Shown one piece after another: positions 21,826 to 34,600 of a DNA stretch of 64,000 nt (positions are counted from its first letter, which is position 1; each line of letters begins with the position of its first letter). The stretch covers positions 4,750,557-4,814,556 of the forward strand of contig NW_020653750.1 in assembly GCF_003589595.1 (NCBI RefSeq), given 5' to 3'. The notes beneath the pieces are model-generated. The model was not told the origin of the DNA and did not search any database. It worked only from the letters and a program-made list of their open reading frames with translations. Both the position numbers and the translations under genes were made by a program. Source of the DNA: Hyposmocoma kahamanoa (taxonomy: Eukaryota > Arthropoda > Insecta > Lepidoptera > Cosmopterigidae).

Positions 21826-22010
21826 TTAATATATAATTATATATAGGAAATGAAACTATTTTTCCGGATTTAAATCGCGTAGGTATACTTGTTTTTTCAA
21901 AAAAACCGACGTTTCGGAATCGTCGCCCGAAACGTAAACGAAAATAGTTTCATTTCCTATGTGTAACGATCGCGAAAACCTAAGAACTCGATATATAATT
22001 ATATATTTTT
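21826..22010. repeat. Inverted-repeat (MITE-like) element
   Basis: ATAGGAAATGAAACTATTTT (about 21844) is the inverted copy of AAAATAGTTTCATTTCCTAT (about 21941). TATATAATTATATA lies outside on both sides. The core holds two ACGTTTCGG / CGAAACGT pieces. Confidence 0.7.
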
Positions 22011-22987
22011 TTACGTTGTTTACAGTTGAAGATGTGAAAATAATGATAACTTTGAAAAAGACACTCCTAGAATAAAGTTGCAAATTTATGGAGTAACAAA
22101 TGAATTTGACTTATGGGCTTTAGCCGGTAGATTTATTACTTTAAATGAATGATTTTGGATTTTGACGTATGTGCTTTAGTCCACCGACCCTACAATTGAC
22201 ATTTAGATTTCAATTGTACTAAATAGAAATTCTCACTGAGATACTTTATAATTATCTTATCTAGTCATAATTATGTTGTAGGTTAAATCATTTTGTTAGA
22301 AATAAAATAAATTTCTACTACAGCTTACAAGTAAGATGTTAAGATGGTGGAGGGTGCGTGCTGCAGACGTTACGATGTCTGCGAAAGCGTCGGGCAAACA
22401 TTAATAAAGAGCGAGTTCGGAGTCAGCGGTAACCGAGATCCACTATGTATGGTATAGGTTTTATAGTGATCTATAAAAGGTTTTCTGAAATAGAATACAC
22501 TATCCAAACATTGTGGTCATAAGTATCTGTATCAACTCAAACACGTCTCATTAATATGTCTTATGAGTTTGTAGAATGTTGATAAGTGCAGACTCTTTCA
22601 CGTATACCTATTTTTTTCTGTTCAGACACGTAATCCAAACCTGTACCTACAGGAGTTAGAAAGAATAATAATTGTATTACTAAATTGTAAAGTTGTAACT
22701 GGAACTAGACTGGAAGCTGTTCTTAGAAGATGTTTGTTTTTGTCGTAACTGTTTTGCTGTATTACTGTATTGCGACATATCTATTTTTATATGTAAAATT
22801 CATTTTATACTCTTTTGTGAATTCACGAACTGACCTGGTGTTAAGCGACTATTTAGCCGACGATGTTACACGTATGTTTGGTAAATGGCTATTCACATTA
22901 GCGTTGCTTTAAATTATACGAATGGGATTTACTGAAGTCAGTAATATGAGAAAAGTGTGTTCCGAACTTTCTAGTAGACCGAAGCTT

Positions 22988-23216
22988 TAGTAGCAGTTGA
23001 GCTCCTTGTGAAAGGATTAACAGGGAATTTTGCCACCGTACCTATTTGTGCCGCGAAATGCAAAATTACAGGCGGACTTGTCATGTGAACTCTTAGTGGC
23101 AGTGTCCCTAAGATCCTTGCAATTTAAAGAACGGTACTACAACTGCTATGGACAGGCGTGTCGCTTAACACCAGGCGCACGACTTGTTCGTCCCGCTATT
23201 TGGTATTAAAAAAAGA
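22988..23216 (-). repeat. Interspersed repeat, family C
   Basis: AGTAGCAGTTGAGCTCCTTG through GGCGGACTTGTCATGTGAAC, AGTGTCCCTAAGATCCTTGC, GCTATGGACAGGCGTGTCGC and GCGCACGACTTGTTCGTCCC. The middle is partly deleted. Confidence 0.7.
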
Positions 23217-23225
23217 AGGAGAAAC

Positions 23226-23800
23226 TGAATATATTTATGACTCTAAACCACTGTCGTGTCGTCTGCATATCCAAAGATACTCGGCATTAGCAGGACATTG
23301 ATGTGCAACAAGAATAGAGTGGCGAACAGGACAGATCACTGAGGCACACCGGTATCAATACCGTAAAGAACAGATGTGTAATCATCTCTCCCTTTACCTA
23401 TCTGTCTATTCTGTATATAGGAATTGGTCTATCCGTGTACCCAAGCCAATAGGAATTCCAGGACCCGTCAAAAGTTGACCGCTGCATTTCTCGACGGTCT
23501 CAACCCAAAGATGTGTGGCATAAGCAATAATCCAGAAATGAAAACTCTTGATCACTGAGATCATTAGATGAAGACGGCGGTCCAACACAACAACAAGAAG
23601 ACGACGGTTCAACACACGCTCCATAGCTCCACAGAGTATGGAGGTGATTGCGACAGTCGGCACGACTACCTTTCTTAGGTAAATGCTTGTATATTTGCAA
23701 GCTTCCAAGTTTTTGAGACTTGTTCAAAACACAACGGCGATACAGACGAGTCAACACCCGATACAACACGAACATAGTTTCGCAAGACAATCGCGTCAAT
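23226..23800 (-). mobile_element. Decayed LINE reverse-transcriptase fragment
   Basis: Translating the minus strand in shifting frames gives ITSILCGAMERVLNRRLL, AYATHLWVETVEKCSG, and a GVPQ-stop-SVL segment followed by FGYADDTTVV. These are ordered RT blocks of a non-LTR retrotransposon: RPISITS-type region, helper helix, PQG block, catalytic YADD. Frameshifts and stops (for example inside PQG) show it is dead. Confidence 0.7.
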
Positions 23801-24412
23801 TATCAGTAGACAATAAAGTGTTTTAGGATTTTTACAGTGAATAAACACTCAAATTTTATTATAGAGATAATTTATTGTGACATCTATTTTCATATTTATA
23901 TTCGTATAAAGGACAAAGCAACAGTAACAGTCTAGTAGCAGTAGGTGTTTTAGGGTCTTTAATGTGAATGAATCTTTTTATTAAACCTTATAGATAATTT
24001 TGTATCACATGTATTTTGATAATTTCTTATCGTACATTGACGGTAAAGTGACAAAAAATCTATTGACACTATTGTACAAAAATTGAAAAAAATAAGTCCA
24101 GACATGGTTTGTGAACTCTGGTGCGATTTTCTCTTTGTTTTTCTTATCATCGCATGTACATTTATGAGGTATGTATATTTGTTGAACAAAATGTAGGTAA
24201 GTTTAATTTAGTGCAAAGTAGATAACCTTAACTTGTTGTGTAATGTTGCGGAAAGCCATATTGGTTAAACTGTTTAGCAAATTACTGGACGCTGCTAAAT
24301 AATTTGTTATAAAACGATTTAAAAAGACATCGTAATTTGTTACTTACTCAATAGTATTACAATACGGCATGTATTTATTGATCCTTTTAAATTTGCGAAA
24401 GCAGCAGACAAA

Positions 24413-24750
24413 ATAATCTCAGTACAGAGTTGTAAAAAAAACCGACTCAAAAGTACGTGGAATTATATCTATTTGTCAAGTTTTATAGAAATCGGTTTCC
24501 GGAAAGTGTGCAAATCTGGATTCATTCCCTAGTTCGCCACTATACGGAACTTGACACAGGAGATAATAAAAATCGGTTTGATTCTTTTTTGTTGCAAAGA
24601 TGTTTGTTGCAAAAATAGTAATGGGACCAGAGTGGAGGTACCCTATTTGTAACAAAAAAGAATCATCAAAATCGGTTAACAAATACCGGCGTTATCGCGG
24701 AATATACATACGAAAAAATCCTCCTTTTTTTTGATGTCGGTTAAAAATCT
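24413..24750 (-). repeat. Interspersed repeat, family E
   Basis: On the plus strand: ATCTCAGTACAGAGTTG, CCGACTCAAAAGTACGTGG, GTTTCCGGAAAGTGTGCAAA, CCCTAGTTCGCCACTATAC, ACACAGGAGATAATAAAAAT, GGGACCAGAGTGGAGGTAC, GAATCATCAAAATCGGTTAA, and CCTCCTTTTTTTTGATGTCG at the end. The central AGCCACCC segment is deleted. Confidence 0.75.
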
Positions 24751-25031
24751 AAACGGTCATCTTTTTCAATGACTGATCCTTTTTCTCTGAGACACAAAAT
24801 AAATTAAATCAAACGATATTGTAATCTGTTCTGAGCTACGTAGAAAATGTTTGATTTATATAAATTAACTTTGGTAGTTTTTTTTTGTAGTTTAGTTGGT
24901 AGTTTTGTTGGGCCTCAAAACTAAGAAAAATGAGCATTAAAAATAAAATTTTGATACTTGCTTTTAAAACTAAGTAAGTGTTGATTATATTTGTATGTAT
25001 AGATTTTAACACTTTCGTGGTTATTCACTAA

Positions 25032-25146
25032 ATGATTATCACTAATATTAGGTTTCTTACCACGGTATAACTTCTTTTTATTAAAATATCGGGAAAATAA
25101 AAAGAAGTCACACCGTGGTAAGAAACCTGATATTAGTGATAATCAT
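25032..25146. repeat. Long near-perfect hairpin (MITE-like)
   Basis: Arms of almost 50 bp: ATGATTATCACTAATATTAG and GTTTCTTACCACGGT on the left, ACCGTGGTAAGAAACCTGA and TATTAGTGATAATCAT on the right. Only a few mismatches or indels occur. The AT-rich loop is about 15 bp. Confidence 0.88.
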
Positions 25147-25919
25147 ATATTTGTATATATTAATTATAATGTAATTTGACCTGAAAATATGTACGGAAAC
25201 GCAAGTAAATTGGCTTCTGGCACACGCCGGCCGCTGCTGCGACCCGCTCGCTTCACTCGTGCTGCTTTTTCATATATTAATCTACCTACTGAATCGAGGG
25301 CGTAACCAAGCAACCAAAATTTATTAGAAGATCAATATCAAAAGATATATTGGTCATAAATGTCATCAATCGTTAAAAGAAAAGACCAATTATAAAAAAA
25401 GAGGATCTAATATTATTTTTGAATACCAAATATTAATTTAGTATGCTTAAACATAATAATAGTGTTACCTTGAATGCAGTTCATTTATTATTTATTCATA
25501 GATCAACTAATACAGATAGAACAATTTTCATATGTATCAAACATAAAAATATGTAATGTTTATTTAATAAATTGCATATTTACAATACATCAATTATTTC
25601 TTTGAAGATCAAATAATATTATCCCTAACAATATTAACGAACTTTTCCTTGTCGTTGCAAAATATAAGCAAACTATTATTTACTATTTTAAGTAAATAGT
25701 TATAATGAATTCAATAAGTTTGTATGCCCAATATTTGGCCTGGCACCATTGACCTGACCTGGCACTGTGGAATTGTACGTACTTATTTTTCTACATAACC
25801 TGCGTTTTCACAAATAAATAAATTATGCGTCCATTTCTCCATAATTGAATCAGTTCTCTAATCAAACCTTGCAATGATTAAATTTGTTCTAAGGCGGTAT
25901 TAAAAACGAATGAATAATT

Positions 25920-26050
25920 GGATGGCGGGAAACATTTGTTTGCTTTATTTGCAAATTATAAAAAGGCGTTTGATACTTTGGATTATAATGTGATGCAGGT
26001 AATGGCATTGTGTGGTATTAGCCGTCTCATTAACATTCATGGGAGTAATT
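25920..26050 (+). mobile_element. LINE reverse-transcriptase scrap
   Basis: A short open stretch reads FANYKKAFDTLDYNVM followed by ALCGISRLINI. This resembles the (F/I)DYKKAFDSLDH block A and the following helix of non-LTR reverse transcriptases. Nothing else of the element is recognisable around it. Confidence 0.5.
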
Positions 26051-26296
26051 TAGGAGTTTAATTATATAAATTCTGATATCCCAAGCACGTTCCAGACAAA
26101 AAGAAAATCTATATGGCGGATAAATAAAGCATTAGTAGATTAACTAATGAATTATGGACTATCTGTGATGTCTGTGCTTGTTACTTAGAAGGTATTAAAA
26201 ACTTAAAAATCTGCAAATTCAAATAGGTATTTAGTTTACAATTGCGTAAAATCGTAAATTATTACCAGTATAATAACCAAAAATGATGTACTTAAG

Positions 26297-26507
26297 AGAC
26301 CTTCGTGGCAGAGTGGCTTGCACACCGGTTTTCGTCGTGTCGCCAGCTCTGAGGTCCCGGGTTCAATCCCCGGCCGGGGATGTAGAAATATTAACAATTC
26401 TAAATTGTCTCGGGTCTGGGTGTTTGTGGTACTGTCATTGTTTCCGATTTCCATAACACAAGTGCTTTGGTTATTTTGGCGTTAGAGCAACGTACCTATG
26501 TCGAATA
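26297..26507 (+). repeat. tRNA-derived SINE, family B
   Basis: GAGACCTTCGTGGCAGAGTG and GCTTGCACACCGGTTTTCG form the tRNA-like head. CCCGGGTTCAATCCCCGG is the B box. GTCTCGGGTCTGGGTGTTTG, ACACAAGTGCTTTGG and GAGCAACGTACC follow. A and B boxes are well preserved, but the body continues as a SINE with no acceptor stem closing. Confidence 0.8.
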
Positions 26508-26999
26508 AAAAGTAGGGTACTTGATAATTAGATCAATATTCATTAGAAACACTATTAAGAGTGATTTAAATAAATTGAATAAAATTTAAGACGCACAATC
26601 ACGAATGAAGAATTACTATGGAAGACGATACCGTGAATATTTAAGTCTCGTAACATTTAGTGAAGTAGAATTTTAACAACTATCATTGGCGTAATTCGAA
26701 TGTATCGTGTGACTTTAAAATATATATGGATATGAGAATATAAATCGTCGTTATACTGCTAAAATCAATTATCTAAAATTTTAACAGAAAATGACTTTAA
26801 CTATAACATGACATAAATGCTTAAGTAAAGTGCAAATATTTACATAGTTTCGGTAAAACATAAAACGTGGAGTCATCTTTTACAAATCGACCATGGTGCG
26901 GTTCGTAAGACAACATTAAATGACATATTTTTGGTAACGCTATACGGATATAATTAATTTATGGTATAGGTACAGACATTTGGCATATTCTTGCATGAT

Positions 27000-27285
27000 A
27001 TACTTAAAGTCATGCCACACAGTCGCAGTATAACGGGAAAAGCTGTCCGGGGGCGGATTTGCGGGAAGCGAATGCGTGACAGGGCGTGTCACACAGCGGT
27101 CCAGCGCGTAGTTCGCGGCGGGACAGCAGCGGCGCGAAGGCGGCCGGTGTGACACCAAAAGCGTCACGCCACACTTCATTTCAACCTCTTTTTCTATCCT
27201 CTAAGTTTTCAACACAGTCAACAAAGCACCATGTCACTGTCGGATAGTGATGAAGAACATCTTCTTTTATTTGTGGTAATCCTAC
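27000..27285 (+). other. GC-rich patch followed by an exon-like ATG with splice donor
   Basis: At 27015-27170 the base composition shifts to GC-rich with many CpG (GGCGGGACAGCAGCGGCGCG). At 27231 an ATG in CACCATGT context opens MSLSDSDEEHLLLFVVIL and ends at a GTAAGT donor after 27285. An acidic, Leu-rich start like this is common in first exons of PIF/Harbinger-type genes, but no downstream exon is recognised. It could be the 5' end of a transposon, or a promoter plus first exon. Confidence 0.3.
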
Positions 27286-27361
27286 GTAAGTTCCATATTC
27301 CTAGTACTTCGCTTTGGTCAGACACATACTGCTATTTGCTATCCAGGTTTTGTTTTTTTTA

Positions 27362-27412
27362 CGATACCAAATGACGGGATGAACAAGTCGTGGGCCTAGT
27401 GGTACAGTAAGG
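27362..27412 (+). repeat. Fragment of interspersed repeat, family C
   Basis: ACCAAATGACGGGATGAACA followed by AGTCGTGGGCCTAGTGGTA matches the family C start only. Confidence 0.55.
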
Positions 27413-27683
27413 TAAAAAATAGTATACTCACGACTTTGATTTGGCACCTTGGAATGAATTACTTCCTTATTTTACGACTTGTATTAAATAAACTGGGATA
27501 TGATTGAATCACTGATATAAGTTTTTCGGTCGAATTCATTCTGAAACTTAAGTAATTTTTTATAATTATTTTAGAAATAAAAAAAAAATAGAATGTATGC
27601 GCATGTACCCTGTGCTTTATGATATGACTCATCCGAAGTATTTGGTTAAAAAACACATAAATTTGGTTTGGAAAACCAATATC

Positions 27684-27902
27684 AGCCCGGACGGCGTACG
27701 GTGACGGCCCGGACCTGGCACGGTGTAACGTGAATCAGCGAATGACTGCCCGGCCGGCGCACGGTGGATACGATACGGTACTGTGACGGTCCGAATACGG
27801 CACGGCGTAACGTGAATCAGTGAATGACTGCCCGGCCGGCGCACGGTGGAAACGACACGGTACTGTGACGGTCCGAACCCGGCACGGCGTAACGTGAATC
27901 AG
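27684..27902. repeat. 82-bp GC-rich tandem repeat, about 2.6 units
   Basis: GTAACGTGAATCAG recurs at 27725, 27807 and 27889, giving a period of exactly 82 bp twice. Each unit also carries GAATGACTGCCCGGCCGGC, GCACGGTGGA and GTACTGTGACGGTCCGAA. Units two and three differ by only a few bases, and a partial, deleted unit precedes. CpG content contrasts with the AT-rich flanks. Confidence 0.9.
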
Positions 27903-28847
27903 CCTTTATCACATGACATCCGCCAACTAATCATAGATTAGTTGTCAAAATAGTGCGCACATGTGGAAAATGGCGCACCCGCAGAAACGACGTTAGTTAA
28001 TCAGCTTTATTCACTGAAATCTTGAGTAGATTCCATTGACCTAGTAGATTCGTACAGATTTTTAGTTAAAAATAACAAACTGAACTTATGCAAGCATAGT
28101 TATTTTTAGTTTAGCAAAATAAAAATATGTACATTTTAATGCACACTGAGCATTACTGAGTGGAAAATAATGTATGTATTTTTTTATAATCCTACGACTT
28201 AGGGACACTGAAATTGAAGATTGTCTTAATAATTCGGAGTACGAAGACTTCGTCCCTTCCCTTTTTCAAAGATTTTTTTTGTTGCGTTTTTGTAAAAGTT
28301 TTTGTTTTCCTTTGAAAAGTTTATTGTTTTTGTAATAATTTTTAGTCGAAGCGTTGTGTAATTATATCCAAAAGTGGTACATTTTTGATACAAAACTATT
28401 AATAACAGTTATGTTGATGTAAACATGTCATTTGTGAACGTATATCTAATTTTTTTAAAGACTTTATTTTAATTATAAGCATGAGAGGAATACTGGCATA
28501 TATATATATGTTGCCTATTTTCATACACAGCGCATTGTGCATTTAAATGAATGGAAAATATCGCATTCAAATTTAACGCAATGTATTCTACACGACCATA
28601 GAGTGTCTAGAAAAATACTTAATAAAATCCCATTTGCGATTTTCATACAAAATTGAGGACATACTTGCGTGGGCCTGAAGCATGTAATTATATTTGCACA
28701 TTTTAATGTACATTGGGCGTTTAGCGCTTCTCCCATTTCATTTTGCTGGTCCTTACGAAGTTAATAATTGAAATATATTTTTTTAATCTATTGAATATCA
28801 CGATGTTTGACCACCATGACATTCAACTATTTTTGTGATATTATTTC

Positions 28848-29035
28848 ACTAGTTTATTATAATTATTAATACAAAGATCGAACACTAAGAAAAGTAGGTC
28901 TTATCAGTACTTAAGAACGCGAAACCTTGAACATGAACTGGTTCTTGTTACGGTCGAATCTCATAATATGGCGGGGAGTCGTCCCCGCACATCGATTGTT
29001 GTCGTCTGACAACAATCGATGCGACCCCTTTTAAT
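28848..29035 (-). repeat. SINE family F tail plus hairpin
   Basis: ATTATTTCACTAGTTTATTA, TAATTATTAATACAAAGATC, GAACACTAAGAAAA is the family F tail inverted. At about 28989-29021, CGCACATCGATTGTTGTC, GTCT loop, GACAACAATCGATGCG forms a near-perfect hairpin like those in the pair at 15.7 kb. Confidence 0.6.
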
Positions 29036-30319
29036 TCTTATCTACTTATTTGCTTTTGCTTATATGCTTTTTATATGGATAGTAGACAGTGTACATACAG
29101 CTTATGTCAATATTACTTGGTGATATCACTGTGACGGCTTTCCTAGAAAAATTCAACGTGCAAATAATAAATATTGGGAAGTTATCATTTTAAAAATGTG
29201 CGTGACACATAATATACACACACTACAACAGTGATTTTAACATGTCCCGCAACTTCACGGTGATTTTACTGATTTTTTTCGTCATTGGCACTTTGTGAAA
29301 ATGTCAATCAGCCTATTAGAGCGAAGATTATTTTTTTATATGTTGAATTGTTGGTTATGTATGGTGCTCATTTTCTCTGTGGCTCCAAAATTTTTGGGCA
29401 CACACTATATTTTTAAATAACTTTTCCTGTTCGTTTCAATACCAGCGTACGATTTATATAGAATTCATGTTTGGCCAACATTCAGGGTAAAAATCTATAT
29501 GTATATTGAAAAATTTGCAAGTAAGATCACAATATACGGAGTTTACAATATATATCTTAGCCATAGATTTAGTATATATACTCAATCTATGATCTTAGCC
29601 TTCTCTGTATTTGGGAATAATTTTCTGTATTAAATTTATTTCTATTGACATGTGACTTCACCACTAACATTTTTAATCTATCTTACTCAACTTGAACTAC
29701 CTGTTACTTAGTATCTTACGAAACCTACAAAGTTCTTAGAAATTAGGTTGGATAATAAGTATATAATAAGTATAATTAAAAAATATAATTTATGAACACA
29801 CGATTCGGGATAATTAAGAAAGTAGTAAAAACAACTCTTTAAAAATATGTGTAATGGTGTAAACCGAAATAAGGCTAATGAAGTGAAAAAGAGATGAACA
29901 TAAAACAATAGAATTCAAGCACGTTCCCTTGCCTTTAAGCTCTTTCTATTTTTTTTTGTGAAACATAACAAATGGCACAGGAACTAGGCGAAAAAGTCCA
30001 GAACCCTAAAGGCATGGCAAAATACATAGACTTTGTAATGGACTCGAATAAGCAAAGCAGTTTTACCCTGGCCTCATGAATAAGACGGTCCAAGTATAAA
30101 GTAAAGTACTGCTAGTTTCATAATGAATATTTAATACAAAACGGCATGTTACGTTTTTTATCAGTGTGTATTTATTACCTTTATCAGTTTGCCCCATATA
30201 ATTTCTTTGTTAATTATGGTTCCAGGAATTCAGCATGTAGGTAATAGATATTGATTTTTCGAGTTGAAAGTTCGTTGTCCGAAATTTTATAAACAAAAAT
30301 ATTTATACTGTTTCAGATC

Positions 30320-31564
30320 ATGGAGCATTATGAGACAGGCAACAGGAAAGTGCAGTATTTAATAGCATTTTCTGGTAAGTGAAGAAATGTAATTTTTTAT
30401 ATTTTTCAATCTCATTTGTCTTCTAGTAGCAATTTACAATTATATGTATACATTATATGTATATATTTATATATATAATGTATATATATTTATTTATTAT
30501 ATATAATTATAGTTATATATATATATGTATATCTTCTTACATAGTGGAAAATAGCCGTAACTGCATAGCGGCTGTCGCACCATGTGTGCGTTCGATAATA
30601 TCAAACGCCTCGTTTACTTGTAAATAAGAAAAAAATATAATGTTTGTTTGGAAGAAAGTTTAGTAATAACATTTCAATGCCTTTCAGTTTGACATTGATA
30701 GTGCATTTGACAATACACTCATCCGTACTCTGGTGAAGGGCCTAACCTGCAAAGGTGTAGACACTTCAACCACGAGATGGGTACAGAACATGCTTTTAAG
30801 CCATAGGGCCAGTATCTCGTTACATGGGGACCGGCTTGTGGCCTCCACAGTAAGGGTGTTGCCCGCAAGGTGGGGTAATTTCTCCTCTTCTGTGGACTCT
30901 TGCTGTGGATCAGCTCCTGTATAGGTTGGCTGAACTAAATATCGACGCTCAGGGATGTGCGGATGATCTGGTGATCACAGTTCGAGGGCACTGCCAAAGT
31001 ACTATATGATCACTTGTGTCAAGTGTAATAGGGTCAACAAGGCCAAAATGGCCTTACGTATCTCAAGCCGTATAGTGGGACGGCATTGGGGTCTAAAACC
31101 AAATATGACTCTCTGGTTATATAAGGCAATTGTGAGGCACATATGCACACATGGTGCATAGTGACTTACGCCTCTGTTGCTTGGAGTGCTAAAGATAGCC
31201 AAACAACCACAATTGTCACATTGAGCAGTCTACAGCACATAGCGTGTCTGCTACGTTGACAAGTATATTTACATAAACTGAGATAGTCAAGCTGCTCTAC
31301 ATACACTAGCCTCAGTCACCCAAACATAGAGGATTCTAGAGAACTGTGTAAATGTACTGAATACTCTCGGGGAATGTAATACAGTGCGCTGGGTTCCAGG
31401 CCACTGTGACATCAAGGGTAATGAGTGAGCGGATGAATTGGCAAGGGCTGGTGCTAGGGAAACCTTTATTGGACCCGAAACCTTCATAGGGATAACATAC
31501 AGCCTGGCAAAGCTCACTCTGCTAAATAAGAGCACACACCTCTCCCGAGAAGTGTGAGTGTGGC

Positions 31565-31609
<45 letters not shown>

Positions 31610-31634
31610 TATAAATATATATATGTATACATTT

Positions 31635-31666
<32 letters not shown>

Positions 31667-34600
31667 AGTCCTGATATGTGCCTACAGTGTCAAACACTGT
31701 AGAGAAGTACTGTCATTGGACAGAAATGGCATAAGAATGCTCACTAGAGGGCATTGCTTACACATGCACATATCAAATATTGGGCAGAGAGAGAATAGAG
31801 AATGTAGATTCTGCCACTGTATTTTTACACCCACCATACGTTTTTTATATTAATATTTCCTTACGATGTAAGTATAGTTCCGTTGTTGGTTTTTTGTACT
31901 AAAGATTATGTTTACTTATTATGATTTCAGTGTCCATAGTGTCAGTGGCAATGGGCAGTTTAGGGTCATGGGCGGCACAGGTTCTGCCCAAGTTCCACGA
32001 TAACCAGACAGCCTTTGAGTTGTCAAAAGTAAGTTTTAAAGCACTAGATGGAAAGTCGTAACGGATTTCGACTACTGTTATCAAATAAACATTGTTGTGG
32101 CTCTTGTACGCCTGGTTACCATTTAAAGATCTCGATGGTATACCGTTTATTGGCGTTATATGCGGAGACCAATTACGGGTATTCGAACTAATGCCCCCGG
32201 AGCTAATTCCGCTATTCTGTTACAATTTCCTCGTACTAGAAATTCTGGCATTTTATTATAATTTATCATCCAGGTAAGTCTAATCTTACTTATTTCTGCC
32301 GCCAAGCAGTAATGTGAGCATTGTTGCGTTTCGGTTTTGAAGAATTGGATGGGATTTTTCAAGTTGTCTCGGGGTGATGGGCGTAGTAGCCCCTCAGGCC
32401 TTTTCGACTTGTAGCTCCGCTGGTCACTGCAGCCGCTATGAACAGGTGTGTCGCTTACCACCAGGCGCACGACTTGTTCGTTCCGCCACTTGGTACTTAT
32501 TATAAAAAAAATATTGCCTGAATTGTTTACCCTTCACTTAATGAGTCACTGGCTCAATTTGAACGCTTTGAATATGTTTAACTATACGAATTTCATAATA
32601 ATAACGCAATAACGCAACACACTCATAGCCCCGCACTAAGGAAAACCTGTGTCGCGGGAGTCATGGACCACACTTAGACAACCACAAATTACACCCAAAC
32701 TCACGAGAGAGATAAATCCAGGCTATACACATATTTCTCCCGGCTTGGGAATCGAATCTAGGACCTCTGCGTGGCAGTCCGGCATGGTAACCGGTCGGCC
32801 ACGGAGGCAGTATTTATATTTTTATATATTTATCTCACACAAAATAGTCACTAAGCTAATTTTTAAAATTTAATTTTGAATAGAACTTAACCTTTTGAAA
32901 GAATATTTTCAACTTTAGAACTAACATTTTTTAGAACGAGATATCGTGGATGGTTTCGATGTCGCCTCCAGGATACATGTGTGGCAGTTTGGCTACGCGG
33001 TACCTTGCAGACAGTTTCGGCAGACGAGCTTCTTTGTTGGGCAGTGTTGTTCCTGTCGCCTTTGGAACGGTAAATTAGGAAAATCATTGTCGATCTATAA
33101 TAATACTTACGTATTTCAAGAAAAACTTATGTATACATATTATCATGTCATAATAAAGAAATCTTGATATCGTTTAGGGAAGAGACGTGCCAATCAACAT
33201 TGCTTTTCACGTGTGTTGATGACGTACAGTGTGTATATATTAAAATAATGAAATCAAGATAGCCGCATTCCTATCAATATAAATATATTCGCAACGCAAA
33301 GAACTTTGCTCATAAATCACGCTACTGCAGTGCTTCGAACATGTTCGCCAAGGAGGGATTACCTGACTTCTTTGCTATTGTCAGGGCTTGTGTTTGCTGT
33401 CTTTTAGAACAGATTCAGTCGTTCTAATAATGGCATACCGAGAGCTATTTCCGCAGATATGTCTAATCCAATTTTTAAGTAATGGTGTTGAATTCACTGC
33501 GACGTAAACAGGAAATAGATTAGACGAAGACCTGTGAATAGAATAGAATAGAATAGAATAGAATCGTTTATTTCATGTTATCAATGTCACAATATTACAA
33601 TTGGAAATACAATGTCAAGGGATAACTATGATCGTCAGTAATAAAATTATAATAATAATAATGAATATAAAATAAAGTAGTATAACTACTGCTTGTCGAA
33701 TAAAATAAAATTAAAATTGTTTCAAAAGAAACTCATCGACACTGTACAATTCAATATCCAATAAAAGGTTTTTTAGTCGGGTACAAAACGTTGCATCGTT
33801 TCTAACACTTTTCAGGTCTGTGGGTAGATGTTCGTAGAATCGGGGACCTATTACCCGCGGATTTCTAGTTGCAAGTTCGGTACGGTGGGCAACGGATTTT
33901 AGTGTTCCCGCGTTTCGTAACGCTCGGCCTCCGCCCGTACGTCGCTCATAAGTAGCCAAGTTTTGACGCGCATAAACTATTATATCTGTGTGGGTCATAT
34001 GAGGTCTCCTATATTTTATTCTTGTTTATTATCATATTGTTCTATTATGTCACATTGTAAATTCTTCATTTTACATGTGTAAAATGGGATTTTTGATTAA
34101 AAATAAGCAATTATTATTATAAATATAACAAGTATAAGAATGATAATACTTTACCGAATACCTTAAACCCTAAAACTGACATTAGGATGACGAGACAAGA
34201 GTTTTATTTCTTACAGTTTCTTGTTATGCAATAAACGTTCTCAGCATGTAAGCCACTCTTATTAATAGTCCGCAGGTCCTTTGCACAACCACGGCATCAC
34301 AAACAATAAGTCATTAGTCGCACTTTATGACATGCATGGGTTATAGTCTAGACATGCTTTCCGGTGGTTTCAATAGTGTTTTTTTAAATGGGTAAAATAA
34401 GTGCATATTTCACCTCAATTTCACCTGATGGAAAGTGACGATGTGGTCGACGATGCAGCATGCATACCTTAATACCTACATAATGCCTATTCACTCTTGA
34501 CTTGAAAAGGCCCAAGTTAGAGTTCAGGGGACAATCTGCAGAATGCAGAATTCCACTACTATACCGGATGCCATATAAATATGGGAGCGTAAAGCTTCTT

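Larger units (their letters stand above)
17530..30319. other. Intergenic DNA between the two transporter genes; no intact gene seen
   Basis: No reading frame here has a recognisable intact domain. No AATAAA is found close behind the stop codon at 17529. The contents listed separately are a possible transporter-exon relic, SINE and LINE fragments, MITE-like hairpins, a GC-rich patch with an exon-like ATG, and an 82-bp tandem repeat. The stretches 18.06-18.85, 18.95-19.7, 20.75-21.8, 22.1-22.98, 23.9-24.4, 26.5-26.95 and 28.0-28.8 kb are AT-rich with nothing recognised. This interval should also hold the promoter and implied non-coding exon of the second transporter. Confidence 0.6.

Noticed and set aside
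26297..26400. tRNA gene suggested by good A- and B-box-like sequences (also at 15.6, 32.8 and 44.0 kb)
   Set aside because: No acceptor stem closes and the sequences run into conserved SINE bodies that recur across the window.
27684..27902. CRISPR-like array
   Set aside because: The repeats are directly adjacent 82-bp units without unique spacers, and the genome is eukaryotic.
31287..31853. Open frames of 136 and 99 codons on opposite strands, rich in Ile and Tyr
   Set aside because: They arise from the (TA)n/(TATG)n microsatellite inside a dead LINE and have no domain.
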